Source: DATJPR01 sp963811705
GTDB lineage: Bacteria > Bacteroidota > Ignavibacteria > UBA10030 > UBA6906
DNA length: 64,000 nucleotides
NCBI GenBank assembly: GCA_963811705.1
Contig: CAWESL010000002.1
Coordinates: 434,001 to 498,000 of the forward strand
Reading direction: 5' to 3'
The first letter of the stretch is position 1, and every line of letters starts with the position of its first letter. The translations under genes and the position numbers were made by a program. The notes beneath the pieces were generated by a model. It did no database searches. It was not told the DNA's origin and was given only the letters and a program-made list of their open reading frames with translations. Below, in pieces: positions 51,342 to 60,888 of the stretch.

Positions 51342-52364
51342 TCAACGGGTGCCGTTCAGAAATTCCTGGACCAGCCGCACTTCATCAATACTCCCGATGA
51401 AAAGTTGCGACCGTTGATGAAGCGATGTCGGCTGAATTTCGAGCGTCCGTTGCGTTCCATTGATGGCCGCGCCGCCTGCGTTCTCCACGATAAAAGCCAG
51501 GGGGTTGTTCTCATACATGAGTCGCAGCTTGCCGTCGGGATGAACGGTGTCTCCCGGGTAGAAATAGATCCCGCCGTAGAGGAGCGTTCGGTGAACATCG
51601 GCGACAAGCGAACCGACATACCGGAGAGAATACGGACGACCGGTCGACTGATCATCCTGTTTCAGGTAGTCGATGTATCGCTGCATCGGTTTGGGCCACC
51701 GGCCGTAGTTGCCTTCGTTGCAGCTGTAGATGCTTCCCCGTTTCGGTATCCTGATGTTCTCGTGCGAGAGGAGAAATTCCCCCACGGACGGGTCCAGCGT
51801 GAACCCATGGACGCCATGGCCGGTGCAATAGACGAACATCATGCTCGATCCGTATAACACATACCCGGCCGCCACCTGGTTGTAACCCGGCTGAAGAACA
51901 TCCGCCATCGTCCCAACACCCGAGTCGGTGACACGGCGAAGGAGGGAGAAAATCGTTCCGATGGTCACATTCGCATCAATGTTCGCCGATCCGTCGAGCG
52001 GGTCATACAGCAGGACGTATTTTCCCTGCGGGTAGTTGTCGGGGATTTGCAGCAGGTCCTCGTTTTCTTCCGACGCCATGACACAGAGATGTCCTCCGTG
52101 ATCCATGGATTTATAGACCGTGATGTCTGCAAACTCGTCCAGTTTCTTGACGATGTCGCCGCTGATGTTCATCCGGTCCGTCGTGCCGAGAATATTCACG
52201 AGACCGGCTTTCGTGACTTCGCGCCAGACCAATTTCCCGGCCAAGGAGAGTCCGGAGAGAATCGCCGAGAATGCGCCGGTCGCCTCAGGATGGGCGCGTT
52301 CGCCCTCGAGGATGTGACGTTCGAGCGTCATGAACTTCTTGTGATCGGGTGGGGGCGCGGGCAT
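51342..52364 (-). CDS. fbp: Fructose-1,6-bisphosphatase, class I
   Basis: 340 residues; ATG 52364 with AGGAGG 7 bases upstream decides the start. Class I signatures: ASEENEDLL (metal-binding Glu, about 99-107), LLYDPLDGSANIDANVTIGTIFS (about 117), RYVGSLVADVHRTLLYGGIYFYPG (about 240) and KLRLMYENNPLAFIVENAGGAA (about 273). Removes the 1-phosphate of fructose-1,6-bisphosphate in gluconeogenesis. Two-base overlap class of gaps is absent; the ABC gene ends 51 bp upstream. Confidence 0.96.
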   Translation of the reverse strand: MPAPPPDHKKFMTLERHILEGERAHPEATGAFSAILSGLSLAGKLVWREVTKAGLVNILGTTDRMNISGDIVKKLDEFADITVYKSMDHGGHLCVMASEENEDLLQIPDNYPQGKYVLLYDPLDGSANIDANVTIGTIFSLLRRVTDSGVGTMADVLQPGYNQVAAGYVLYGSSMMFVYCTGHGVHGFTLDPSVGEFLLSHENIRIPKRGSIYSCNEGNYGRWPKPMQRYIDYLKQDDQSTGRPYSLRYVGSLVADVHRTLLYGGIYFYPGDTVHPDGKLRLMYENNPLAFIVENAGGAAINGTQRTLEIQPTSLHQRSQLFIGSIDEVRLVQEFLNGTR

Positions 52365-52415
52365 CGGCAATCCTCCTGGAGCGTGGTGGGTGGGGCGAAC
52401 GGCCTGCAGGGGCCT

Positions 52416-54233
52416 TCAATCGGAAAGGTTTGCGATCTTCCGGTTCTCCAGTTCCTGGTCTTTGTATTGCAGTTGGTAGAGCGTGGAATAAATCCCGCCG
52501 AGCGCCAGGAGCTGCTGGTGTGTCCCGGTCTCGCGGACCTCTCCCCTGTGCATGACGATGATCTTGTTTGCCGATTGGATCGTTGAGAGGCGGTGCGCGA
52601 CGACGATCGATGTCCGGCCCTGCAGCAGGGTCTTGATCGCGCGCTGGATCAACTGCTCCGTCTCCGTGTCCACGCTTGACGTCGCCTCGTCGAGGACGAG
52701 AATCCGCGGATGATACGCGAGCGCCCGGGCAAAGGAGATCAGCTGTTTCTGTCCGACGGAGAGGGTCGACCCGCGTTCACGGACCTCGGCGTGGTAGTCG
52801 CCGTTGAGCTGTTCGATGAACCGGTCCGCACCCACGAGTTTTGCGGATGCCTTGATCCGATCAGGGAGAATCGTCTCGTCGCCCAGGCCGATGTTGGACG
52901 TGATGTCGCCTGAGAAGAGAAAGACGTCCTGAAGGACGACCGCAATGTGCTTGCGCAGGTCCGTCTGCCGCATCTCCTTGATATTGACGCCGTCGATGAG
53001 GATTTCCCCGCGCTGGACGTCGTAGAACCGGCTCAGCAGACTAATAATCGAAGTTTTCCCCGCCCCCGTATGTCCGACGAAGGCGATCGTTTCACCCGGC
53101 TTGATCGAGAACGAGACGTTTTTCAGGACCCACTCCGACTGTTCCGGGTTCTCGGCTTTATAGTTATAGGCAAACCAGACGTTCCGGAATTCGATCTCTC
53201 CTTTCAGGGTGGTGATCGGGACCGGGTTTGCCGGATCCGGTATGGTCGTCGAATCGTCGAGGAGTTTAAACACCCGTTCGGACGACGCCATGGCGGTCTG
53301 CATGATGTTGTACTTTTCGGAGAGATCGCGGATCGGTCTCCAGAACATCTCATTGAACTGCAGGAAAGCCATCACGGTGCCGATCGTCACATGCCCGGCG
53401 AGGGATTCGACGCCGGAGTACCAGATGATGATGCCGACCGCCACCGCTCCGATCAGATCGACGCCGGGATAGAACAGCGCATAGTAAAAGATCGACTTGA
53501 TGTTCGCGTCGCGGTGTGCGCCATTGATCCCGTCGAACGTTTCGAACGCCTTCCCTTCGCGACCAAACAGTTGATCGACCGTCATCCCGGTGATGTGTTC
53601 CTGCATGAACACGTTGATCCGCGCAATCTGAATCCGCACCTCGCGGTAGGCGCCGCGCGCCTTCTTCCTGAAGAGAAACGTGCCATAGAACAGGAACGGC
53701 AGTACGCTCAGCGACAGGAACGCGAGCTGCCAGTTCATCGCGAACATGAAATACAAAATGCCGACGATCGTGAAGACGTCGCTGAAGACCATGACGATCC
53801 CGGACGAAAACATGTCGTTCAGCACTTCAATATCATTGGTGACTCGGGTGATCAGCCGGCCGATCGGATTCCGGTCGTAGAACCGGAGCCCCAGTTTCTG
53901 CAGATGGGTGAAAACCTGCATCCGGAGATCGAAAATGGTCCGCTGGCCGATCCACTGCGTCAGATAGGTGTTCAGATACTGCACAACCCCGCGGATGATC
54001 ATGAGGCCGAGGAAGATCAAGGTTGTCCTCAGCAGGCCGTGGGCATCATGGTGGGCGATGTCCTGGTCCACCGCAATCTTGACGAAGTACGGTCGGATCG
54101 CCTCCATCGCGGAGACCACGATGCTGAGCACGATCGCGACGGCGACATACTTCCGGTACGGCCGGAGGTAGGTCAGCAGACGCCGCATCAGGCGACCGTC
54201 GTATGCTTTACCGAGAATGTCTTCTTCCTGCAT
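52416..54233 (-). CDS. ABC exporter half-transporter (partner B, consensus Walker B)
   Basis: 605 residues: six-helix membrane domain (20-320) and ATPase domain (350-595). Walker A GHTGAGKTS, Q-loop QDVFLF, signature STLSVGQKQ (LSVGQ in place of LSGGQ), Walker B ILVLDEATSSVD with catalytic Glu, His in VAHRLST. Starts 3 bp after the stop of its partner gene. Together they resemble the TM287/TM288 or YheI/YheH heterodimer. Exports lipid or drug-like molecules; substrate unknown. Confidence 0.93.
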   Translation of the reverse strand: MQEEDILGKAYDGRLMRRLLTYLRPYRKYVAVAIVLSIVVSAMEAIRPYFVKIAVDQDIAHHDAHGLLRTTLIFLGLMIIRGVVQYLNTYLTQWIGQRTIFDLRMQVFTHLQKLGLRFYDRNPIGRLITRVTNDIEVLNDMFSSGIVMVFSDVFTIVGILYFMFAMNWQLAFLSLSVLPFLFYGTFLFRKKARGAYREVRIQIARINVFMQEHITGMTVDQLFGREGKAFETFDGINGAHRDANIKSIFYYALFYPGVDLIGAVAVGIIIWYSGVESLAGHVTIGTVMAFLQFNEMFWRPIRDLSEKYNIMQTAMASSERVFKLLDDSTTIPDPANPVPITTLKGEIEFRNVWFAYNYKAENPEQSEWVLKNVSFSIKPGETIAFVGHTGAGKTSIISLLSRFYDVQRGEILIDGVNIKEMRQTDLRKHIAVVLQDVFLFSGDITSNIGLGDETILPDRIKASAKLVGADRFIEQLNGDYHAEVRERGSTLSVGQKQLISFARALAYHPRILVLDEATSSVDTETEQLIQRAIKTLLQGRTSIVVAHRLSTIQSANKIIVMHRGEVRETGTHQQLLALGGIYSTLYQLQYKDQELENRKIANLSD

Positions 54234-54236
54234 CGC

Positions 54237-56000
54237 TTATGAAAGCTTCTCCAGCTGTTCTTCCAACAATTGTTTCCGGTGAAGTTCGCCGTAAATGCCG
54301 CCGAGGGCGACGAGCTCCTCGTGCGTCCCTTCCTCCACGATCTTCCCCTCGTTGAGGACAATGATCTTGTCCGCCTCCTTGACCGTCGACACCCGGTGGC
54401 TGATGATGATGCTTGTGCGGCCCCGCATGACCGCTCTCAGGCGCTGAAGGATTTCCTCTTCGGTATAAGTATCGACCGACGAGAGAGCGTCATCGAGAAT
54501 AAGGATCTTCGGGTTCCGGATGACCGCCCGCGCGATGCTCGTCCGTTGCTTCTGTCCGCCGGACAACGTGATCCCGCGTTCTCCCAGAATCGTCTCGAAT
54601 CCCTTCGGGAACCCGCCGACTTCGTTTGCGATCTGCGCCACGTCCGCCGCATGGCCGAGACGATCGTCAGCCGCATCCATCGATCCATACCGGATATTTT
54701 CTGCGATCGACTCCGAGAACAGGAATGTTTCCTGCGGCACACACCCGATGTTCCTGCGAAGCACCTCGAGCGGAATATGCCGCACGTCGATCCCGTCGAT
54801 GAGGACGCTGCCGCTTGTCGCGTCGTACAGACGCGGGAGGAGATTTACCAGACTCGTCTTCCCGGAGCCCGTATAGCCGACGATGGCAAGGGTCGTTCCC
54901 GCAGGGATGGACAACGAAATCCCCCGTAACGCCGGCTGCGTGGTATCGGGATAGGAGAATACCACGTCGCGGAATTCGATCGCGCCGTTCAGCTCTTTGT
55001 GGTCCCACCGCACGAGCGTGCCGTTGGTAATATCGGGTTTCGTGTCGAAGATCCTGGCCAGCCGTGCCATCGACGCCGCCCCCTGCTGAAGAATGTTCAC
55101 AACCCAGCCGAACGCAATCATCGGCCAGATCAGCATGATCAGATAGCCGAAGAACGCCGTCAGCGTGCCGATCGAAAGGACGCCGCTGATGACCTGCAGT
55201 CCGCCAAAATACATCGTGATCACGATGGAGAAGCCCACCAGCAGAAACATGAGCGGCCACATGATCGACTGCACACGGGCGAGAACGAGGTTCTTCTTCA
55301 GATAGTCCCAGCTCATCGCCTGGAAGCGGTCGATCTCGAACGCTTCACGGACGTAGGCCTTGATCACGCGGATGCCGGAGAGGTTTTCCTGTGCGCGCGT
55401 CGTCAATTCGGAATATTGCTTCTGCCGTTCTTCGAATTTGACATGGACGAGCTTCCCGAGGGCGTAGACCGCATACGACACAAACGGGAGCGGGATCAGC
55501 GAGAGAAGCGTGAGGCGCCAGTCGAGGGAGAGCATCACGACGAGCACCATCAGAAACGTCATGAGGGTATCGGTCGGATACATGATTCCGGGTCCGAGCA
55601 CGTTCCGCACCGCGCTGATATCGTTGGTCGCAAGCGCCATAAGATCGCCCGTCGGCGTCCGCTGGAAGAATGCGAGCGGGAGCTTCTGGATATGTTCGAG
55701 GAAGGAATTGCGGAGATCATACTCCACATGCCGCGAGATGACGATGATGGTCTGCCGGGTAAGGAAGGTGAAGGCCCCTGCGACGAGAGAGCAGCCGATG
55801 ACGATCCCGGCGTACAGCAGGATGCCGGCCGAGTCGATCTTCCTGAGCTCGAGTCCTGCCTTCAGGGTATCGATCGCGCGACCGACGATGAACGGTTGCG
55901 CCACGGTGAAGATGTTGCTCATGATCACCGTGATGAGACCCCAGATGAGGGTCTTTTTATAGCGCGCAAGGAACGGAAGTAAACGTAAGAGCGATTTCAA
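54237..56000 (-). CDS. ABC exporter half-transporter (partner A, degenerate Walker B)
   Basis: 587 residues, TTG start 4 bp after the serS stop and apparently coupled to it. Six membrane helices (1-310) and ATPase domain (340-580). Walker A GYTGSGKTS, signature LSGGQKQ, Walker B ILILDDALSSVD where Asp replaces the catalytic Glu, His in ISHRVST. With the partner's LSVGQ signature this makes one non-hydrolysing site, as in asymmetric heterodimeric exporters. Confidence 0.92.
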   Translation of the reverse strand: MKSLLRLLPFLARYKKTLIWGLITVIMSNIFTVAQPFIVGRAIDTLKAGLELRKIDSAGILLYAGIVIGCSLVAGAFTFLTRQTIIVISRHVEYDLRNSFLEHIQKLPLAFFQRTPTGDLMALATNDISAVRNVLGPGIMYPTDTLMTFLMVLVVMLSLDWRLTLLSLIPLPFVSYAVYALGKLVHVKFEERQKQYSELTTRAQENLSGIRVIKAYVREAFEIDRFQAMSWDYLKKNLVLARVQSIMWPLMFLLVGFSIVITMYFGGLQVISGVLSIGTLTAFFGYLIMLIWPMIAFGWVVNILQQGAASMARLARIFDTKPDITNGTLVRWDHKELNGAIEFRDVVFSYPDTTQPALRGISLSIPAGTTLAIVGYTGSGKTSLVNLLPRLYDATSGSVLIDGIDVRHIPLEVLRRNIGCVPQETFLFSESIAENIRYGSMDAADDRLGHAADVAQIANEVGGFPKGFETILGERGITLSGGQKQRTSIARAVIRNPKILILDDALSSVDTYTEEEILQRLRAVMRGRTSIIISHRVSTVKEADKIIVLNEGKIVEEGTHEELVALGGIYGELHRKQLLEEQLEKLS

Positions 56001-56004
56001 CTGC

Positions 56005-57273
56005 TTATCCTATCACCTCGAATCCCGTATACGAATGCAGCACTTTCGGAACGATGACTTTCCCCTCGGGCGTCTGGTATTGTTCGATGATCGCAGCGAT
56101 GATGCGGGGCAGAGCGAGCGCCGATCCGTTGAGCGTGTGAACAATCTCCGGTTTGCCGCCGCCGGCCGGACGGAACCGGATGTTCATCCTGCGGGCCTGG
56201 AACGATTCGAAATTGCTGATGGATGAAACTTCAAGCCATTTTTGCTGACCCAGCGACCAGACTTCCAGATCGTACTTTTTTGCCTGGGTGAATCCCAGGT
56301 CGGCTGAGCACATTAACAACACCCGATAGGGCAGTGCGAGTTTCCGAAGAAGGCGTTCGCCGTCCTGTCGAAGGAGCTCCAATTCGTCATAAGAACGGTC
56401 AGGATGCACCAGCTTCACCAGTTCGACCTTATCGAATTGATGAACCCGGTTCAATCCGCGCACATCTTTTCCGTAGGAACCGGCTTCCCGGCGAAAACAG
56501 GGCGTATAGGCGCAGAATCGGACGGGAAGTGCCGATTCGGGAAGTATTTCCTCACGATAATAGTTCGAGACCGGGACTTCAGCGGTCGGAACAAGAAAAA
56601 ACTGGTCGCGGTCGACGACATACATCTGGTCTTCCTTGTCCGGCAGCTGACCGGTTCCTGTCGCGCTCGCCGCATTGACCATGAGCGGCGGGAGGAGTTC
56701 GGTATATCCCTGGGCGGCGGCTTCGTCGAGGAAGAAATTGATCAGCGCGCGTTCGAGCCTCGCCCCTTTCCCCACGAACACGGGGAATCCTGCACCGGTG
56801 ATTTTCGTGCCGCGGGGAAAATCGATGATGCCAAGCTTCTCCATCAGCTCCCAGTGCGGCTTCGGTGGGAAATCAATCACCGGCGGCTCGCCCCACGTGG
56901 CGATCGTCTGATTGTCGGCCGGGCTCGCGCCGAGGGGCACCGAGGCATGGGGCAGGTTCGGGATCGTCAGCAGGATCGCATGTTGCTTCTCCTCGATCCC
57001 TTTCAGCTCTTCGTCGATGGACTTGATCTCATCCGCGACGCTGCGCATTTCGGCGATGATCCCCGTAGAGTCCTCGTTGTTCGCCTTCATCCGCGCGATC
57101 TGGCCGGAGACCTGGTTCTTGCGGCTCTTCAGCGCCTCACCCTTCTGAATCAATGAGCGCCGATGCTCGTCCAGCTGCAAAACCCGGTCAACAAGAGCGG
57201 CGTCTTCACCTTTCTTGCGAATACCCTGCTTGACAATCTCGGGCTGTTCACGCAGTAGTTTTATGTCTAACAT
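56005..57273 (-). CDS. serS: Seryl-tRNA synthetase
   Basis: 422 residues from ATG 57273. N-terminal coiled-coil arm (30-100, many Glu/Lys/Arg) that grips tRNA-Ser, then the class II core with motif 2 FCAYTPCFRREAGSYGKDVRGLNRVHQFDKVE (about 258) and motif 3 HTLNGSALALPRIIAAIIEQYQ (about 390). Charges tRNA-Ser and tRNA-Sec with serine. Length and motifs typical. Confidence 0.97.
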   Translation of the reverse strand: MLDIKLLREQPEIVKQGIRKKGEDAALVDRVLQLDEHRRSLIQKGEALKSRKNQVSGQIARMKANNEDSTGIIAEMRSVADEIKSIDEELKGIEEKQHAILLTIPNLPHASVPLGASPADNQTIATWGEPPVIDFPPKPHWELMEKLGIIDFPRGTKITGAGFPVFVGKGARLERALINFFLDEAAAQGYTELLPPLMVNAASATGTGQLPDKEDQMYVVDRDQFFLVPTAEVPVSNYYREEILPESALPVRFCAYTPCFRREAGSYGKDVRGLNRVHQFDKVELVKLVHPDRSYDELELLRQDGERLLRKLALPYRVLLMCSADLGFTQAKKYDLEVWSLGQQKWLEVSSISNFESFQARRMNIRFRPAGGGKPEIVHTLNGSALALPRIIAAIIEQYQTPEGKVIVPKVLHSYTGFEVIG

Positions 57274-57330
57274 AATTCCTGTCGCAATTCTTGGATTCGC
57301 AATGAGCAAACAGCACGCTCCCGTGCTTCA

Positions 57331-57370
57331 TCCCCCAGTCCCAGAGTCTCCCGTTCTCCCCCATCTCTCA
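57331..57370. repeat. 8-bp tandem repeat, minus orientation
   Basis: On the minus strand: GGGGGAGA, ACGGGAGA, CTCTGGGA, CTGGGGGA, between serS and the RmlD-like gene. Same octamer family as 5327-5358. Confidence 0.5.
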
Positions 57371-57379
57371 TTCCCGTCC

Positions 57380-58345
57380 TTACGCCCCTCTCCTCTTACC
57401 GCCCCGCACTCCCGGCGCCGGCTTTTCGTCATCCATCCTCTTCAACGTCCGGCTGATCTGACTCTTGAGGATCGTCAATCCTTCATCGACGTTCGACGGC
57501 GTGATGCCCAGTTCCGTCTCCGCTTTCAGCGTGATCAGTCCGGATTTCAACGGACGTGGTGCGGGCTGGTTGAGATCGGCCGTCTTCACCGGGCTGATCA
57601 GCCCGGGATCGAACCCGAACTTCTCTGCAAGACGAATGGCAAAGACATAGCGGGTGACGATTTCACGTCCGGCGATATTGTAGATCCCCAGTTTTCCCAG
57701 CTCGACGCCGCGGAGAAGACCGTACGCAAGATCGTCCACCAGCGTCGGATTCCCGTATTGGTCGTCGACGATTTTCACATGCGTCCCGGCATCGAGACTT
57801 TGGACAAGCCAGAGCGCGAAGTTGAGCTTCACTCCGGGGGAGTACCCGTATAGCACCATCGTGCGAGCAATGAGGTAGTCCAATCCGGACGTGCGGAGCG
57901 CATTTTCTCCGGCGAGCTTCGTTTTTCCGTAGTAGCTCAGGGGTTCCGGCTTTTCATTCTCGTCGTACGGTCCGTTCTTCCCGTCGAAGATGTAATCACT
58001 GGAGATATGAACAATCCGCGACCGTTTCCGTTTCGCGGCTTCGATGATATTCTCGAGACCTGTGACGTTGACCTTCCATGCCAGTTCCCGCTCCCGCTCG
58101 CAAGCGTCGACGTTCGTCATCGCTGCGCAGTTAAGGATCACATCCGGCTCGAATGACGCGACGGCATCCTTCACTTCCTTTTTTACCGTCATGTCCAGCA
58201 TGGTATACGGGACATCGGGGAGGGTGATCAGGGATGTGGGCTCGATGGAACAGAGCATCAGTTGATAGTTCGATCCCCGGATGCATAATTCGGCGACTTT
58301 TTGTCCCAGGAGTCCGTTACTCCCGATGATCATGATTCTCTTCAT
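57380..58345 (-). CDS. RmlD-like NAD(P)-dependent sugar-nucleotide reductase
   Basis: 321 residues from ATG 58345. Rossmann motif MIIGSNGLLGQKV (4-16), SDYIF, YYGKTKLAGE with the catalytic Tyr-x3-Lys, and IYNIAGRE. Related to dTDP-4-dehydrorhamnose reductase (RmlD) and other extended SDRs, but no other rhamnose genes are present, so the substrate is uncertain. Overlaps the dapD stop by 4 bases (ATGA-type). Last 20 residues are basic and not conserved. Confidence 0.78.
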   Translation of the reverse strand: MKRIMIIGSNGLLGQKVAELCIRGSNYQLMLCSIEPTSLITLPDVPYTMLDMTVKKEVKDAVASFEPDVILNCAAMTNVDACERERELAWKVNVTGLENIIEAAKRKRSRIVHISSDYIFDGKNGPYDENEKPEPLSYYGKTKLAGENALRTSGLDYLIARTMVLYGYSPGVKLNFALWLVQSLDAGTHVKIVDDQYGNPTLVDDLAYGLLRGVELGKLGIYNIAGREIVTRYVFAIRLAEKFGFDPGLISPVKTADLNQPAPRPLKSGLITLKAETELGITPSNVDEGLTILKSQISRTLKRMDDEKPAPGVRGGKRRGA

Positions 58346-59175
58346 CGGAGCCCGCCTTCGAGGACGGTCGAGGCATCCGTCTTTGCGTCGCGGTATTTGA
58401 TGATGATCGGGGTGGTGATCGAGAGGCGCTGTTCGGCCGCCCAATCCCCCTCCATCGGTCTGCTCCCGGGCACCACGACGGCGTTTTCCGGGATCACCAG
58501 GGGCTGATCGGCGGTTTTTCGGTAGACCGTTTTCCGCACGACATCATAAACGGCCGTTCCGCCTGTGAGCGTCACCCCCGCGGCGATGACGGCCCCCTTA
58601 CGTATGATTGTGCCCTCGTAGACACCGCATCCGCCGCCGATGAACACGTCATCCTCGATGATCACGGGGATCGCGCCCACCGGTTCAAGCACTCCGCCGA
58701 GCTGCGTCGCTGCACTCACATGCACCCGCTTGCCGACCTGGGCGCAGGACCCGACGAGCGCATGAGAATCGATCATGGTCCCTTCGTCGACGTATGCCCC
58801 GACATTGATGTACATCGGCGGCATACAGACCACGCCGCGAGCGACGAACGCTCCCTCGCGGATCGAGGACCCGCCGGGGACCACGCGGACTTCATCGCGC
58901 AGGGAAAGCTTCTTCAGCGGGAACGTTCCCTTGTCGAAGAACCGAAGACGCGGATGGATCGACATGTCTTCCAGCACCCCCAGCCTGAATCCGAGGAGTA
59001 TCCCCTTTTTTACCCACGCATTCGCCCGCCATTCTCCACCAACGCGGTCGGCGGCGCGAATCTCCCCATGATCAAGGAAGAACAGGAGTTCGTTGAACGA
59101 TTTGAGCGCCTTCGTCCTGTCGAGCGATGACGCCGGTGCGTCGAAGAGTTGTTCTATTTCCTGTTGAAGTACCAT
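58342..59175 (-). CDS. dapD: Tetrahydrodipicolinate N-succinyltransferase
   Basis: 277 residues. Left-handed parallel beta-helix with hexapeptide repeats from about 105 to 215 (IREGAFVARGVVCMPPMYINVGAYVDEGTMIDSHALVGSCAQVGKRVHVSAATQLGGVLEP), including MPPMYINVGAYVD and the GVLEP loop that bind the substrate. Transfers succinyl from succinyl-CoA in the succinylase route to diaminopimelate and lysine. Operon with dapA and dapB. Confidence 0.95.
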   Translation of the reverse strand: MVLQQEIEQLFDAPASSLDRTKALKSFNELLFFLDHGEIRAADRVGGEWRANAWVKKGILLGFRLGVLEDMSIHPRLRFFDKGTFPLKKLSLRDEVRVVPGGSSIREGAFVARGVVCMPPMYINVGAYVDEGTMIDSHALVGSCAQVGKRVHVSAATQLGGVLEPVGAIPVIIEDDVFIGGGCGVYEGTIIRKGAVIAAGVTLTGGTAVYDVVRKTVYRKTADQPLVIPENAVVVPGSRPMEGDWAAEQRLSITTPIIIKYRDAKTDASTVLEGGLR

Positions 59176-59193
59176 AGGCCTGTCGTTCGCAGT

Positions 59194-60096
59194 TCACTTC
59201 TTCGCGATCAAATCGAGATTCAAAAGGACCTTCTCCAGCTTCGTCCGGTTCGCATCCGTCAGGGACACCAGGGGGAGGCGGAGTTGATCCTCGATCAGTC
59301 CCATCATCGCCAGCGCGGCTTTGACGGGAATCGGATTCGATTCGACGAAATTGATATTCATGAGTGGCAACAGGCGATAGTGCATTTCGCGCGCCTTGGT
59401 GAATCTCCCCTTGAGCGCCTGCCGTACCATTTCCGAGAACTCTTCGGGCACTTCGTTCGCCACGACCGAGATGATGCCGTCCGCCCCGGCGGCGACGAGG
59501 GGCAACGTCAGGGCGTCGTCACCCGACCAGACGCCGAATCCTTCGGGCCTCTCCTCGATGATCTCCATGATCTGTCCGAGGTTGCCCGACGCTTCCTTGA
59601 TTCCCGCGATGAACGGGACCTCTGCCGCGAGCCGCAGCACCGTGGCCGGTTCGACATTGGACGCCGTTCTCCCCGGGACATTATAGATGATCACGGGCAT
59701 TTCCACGGCTTCGGCGATCGCCCCGAAGTGTTGATACATCCCTTCCTGGGTCGGCTTATTATAGAACGGGGCGACGGTGAGAATTCCGTCCGCACGGCAT
59801 TCCTTCACCTGTTTCGCAAGGGCGATGGCACGATTGGTGGAATTGCTGCTCGCGCCACCGATGATCGGTACGCGCCCGTTCGATTGATCCACAACGGTCT
59901 CGATCACGAAAGCCTGTTCGCTCTCGGAAAGCGTGGCCGCTTCCCCGGTACTCCCGACGGGGACCAGCGCCTCGACGCCAGCTTTGATCTGGAAGTCCAC
60001 AAATTCCCTGAGCGACTGTTCGTCGACCGACCCGTCCTTCTTGAACGGCGTTACAAGTGCTGTCGCAGTACCTTGGAAGAGTAATGTTCGTTGCAT
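59194..60096 (-). CDS. dapA: 4-hydroxy-tetrahydrodipicolinate synthase
   Basis: 300 residues, TIM barrel. Schiff-base Lys in IAGIKEASG (about 163-171), YNVPGRT with the catalytic Tyr (about 134), GSTGEAATLSE loop (48-58), and Tyr in VAPFYNKPTQEG. Condenses pyruvate with aspartate semialdehyde. 47 bp after dapB and 18 bp before dapD. Confidence 0.96.
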   Translation of the reverse strand: MQRTLLFQGTATALVTPFKKDGSVDEQSLREFVDFQIKAGVEALVPVGSTGEAATLSESEQAFVIETVVDQSNGRVPIIGGASSNSTNRAIALAKQVKECRADGILTVAPFYNKPTQEGMYQHFGAIAEAVEMPVIIYNVPGRTASNVEPATVLRLAAEVPFIAGIKEASGNLGQIMEIIEERPEGFGVWSGDDALTLPLVAAGADGIISVVANEVPEEFSEMVRQALKGRFTKAREMHYRLLPLMNINFVESNPIPVKAALAMMGLIEDQLRLPLVSLTDANRTKLEKVLLNLDLIAKK

Positions 60097-60143
60097 AAAC
60101 GGCGAATTGCCGACCTCCTGGTTATGAATCCCCGTTCACGGGG

Positions 60144-60878
60144 CTATGGATGCAGGACATCCCGCATCGTATAAAAACCTTTTTTCCCCTTCAGCCATTC
60201 GGCGGCGACAATCGCGCCGACCGCAAAGCCGCGGCGGTTTTTCGCGCTATGGACGAGTTCGATCGTATCTGCCTCTGAATCGAACACCACCGAGTGTCTT
60301 CCGGTCGTGTTGCCGAGACGCGTCGATGTGACGTGCAGTTGATTCGGTTTGATGATACCGTGACTCGCCTCTGAGAGAATCTCGTTCTTCCGCCGGAATT
60401 CCTTGAGAATTGTCGAGCCGATCGAGAGTGCGGTCCCGCTCGGGCTGTCGCTTTTTCCCCGATGATGCACTTCGCTGACCGCGACGTCGTAGTCGGCGTA
60501 GGCGTCAAAAAGATGGGCCGCGTCCATCACGATCTGCAGAAAAAGATTGATGCCGAGGGAAAAGTTCGACGCATAAAGACAACCGATCCCCCTCTTCTTA
60601 ACCATCGCACGCACCTCCTCAAGCCGGTCATACCACCCTGTTGTCCCGACGACAATATTCACTCCGGCGTCCGCTGCGGCGCTGATGTTCTCGAACGCGC
60701 CCTCCGGTGAGGAGAAGTCGATGCACACATCGACCCCCTTGAGAGCGCTCTTCGTCAGCGCGCCGCCTTGCTGATTCTCCCCGATTTCGAATATCTTCGA
60801 GATCTTGATCCCCTTCTCTTTGGCCACGTGCTCGACCTCATGGCCCATTCGACCGTAACCTATGAGTGCGAGTTGCAT
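60144..60878 (-). CDS. dapB: 4-hydroxy-tetrahydrodipicolinate reductase
   Basis: 244 residues from ATG 60878. Rossmann GYGRMGHEV (7-15), GTTGWYD, SNFSLGINLF, and the catalytic EVHHRGKSDSPSGTAL (His-His-x-x-K-x-D-x-PSGTA). Reduces the DapA product with NAD(P)H. Shorter than proteobacterial DapB (about 270) but of normal length for this phylum. PfkB gene ends 10 bp upstream. Confidence 0.95.
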   Translation of the reverse strand: MQLALIGYGRMGHEVEHVAKEKGIKISKIFEIGENQQGGALTKSALKGVDVCIDFSSPEGAFENISAAADAGVNIVVGTTGWYDRLEEVRAMVKKRGIGCLYASNFSLGINLFLQIVMDAAHLFDAYADYDVAVSEVHHRGKSDSPSGTALSIGSTILKEFRRKNEILSEASHGIIKPNQLHVTSTRLGNTTGRHSVVFDSEADTIELVHSAKNRRGFAVGAIVAAEWLKGKKGFYTMRDVLHP

Positions 60879-60888
60879 AGGACACTTT

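Noticed and set aside
52947..54242. Plus-strand frame of 431 codons
   Set aside because: Antisense to an ABC transporter with all motifs; very rich in Asp, Arg and His, as shadow frames of GC-rich genes are.
59149..60084. Plus-strand frame of 311 codons
   Set aside because: Antisense to dapA, which is certain.
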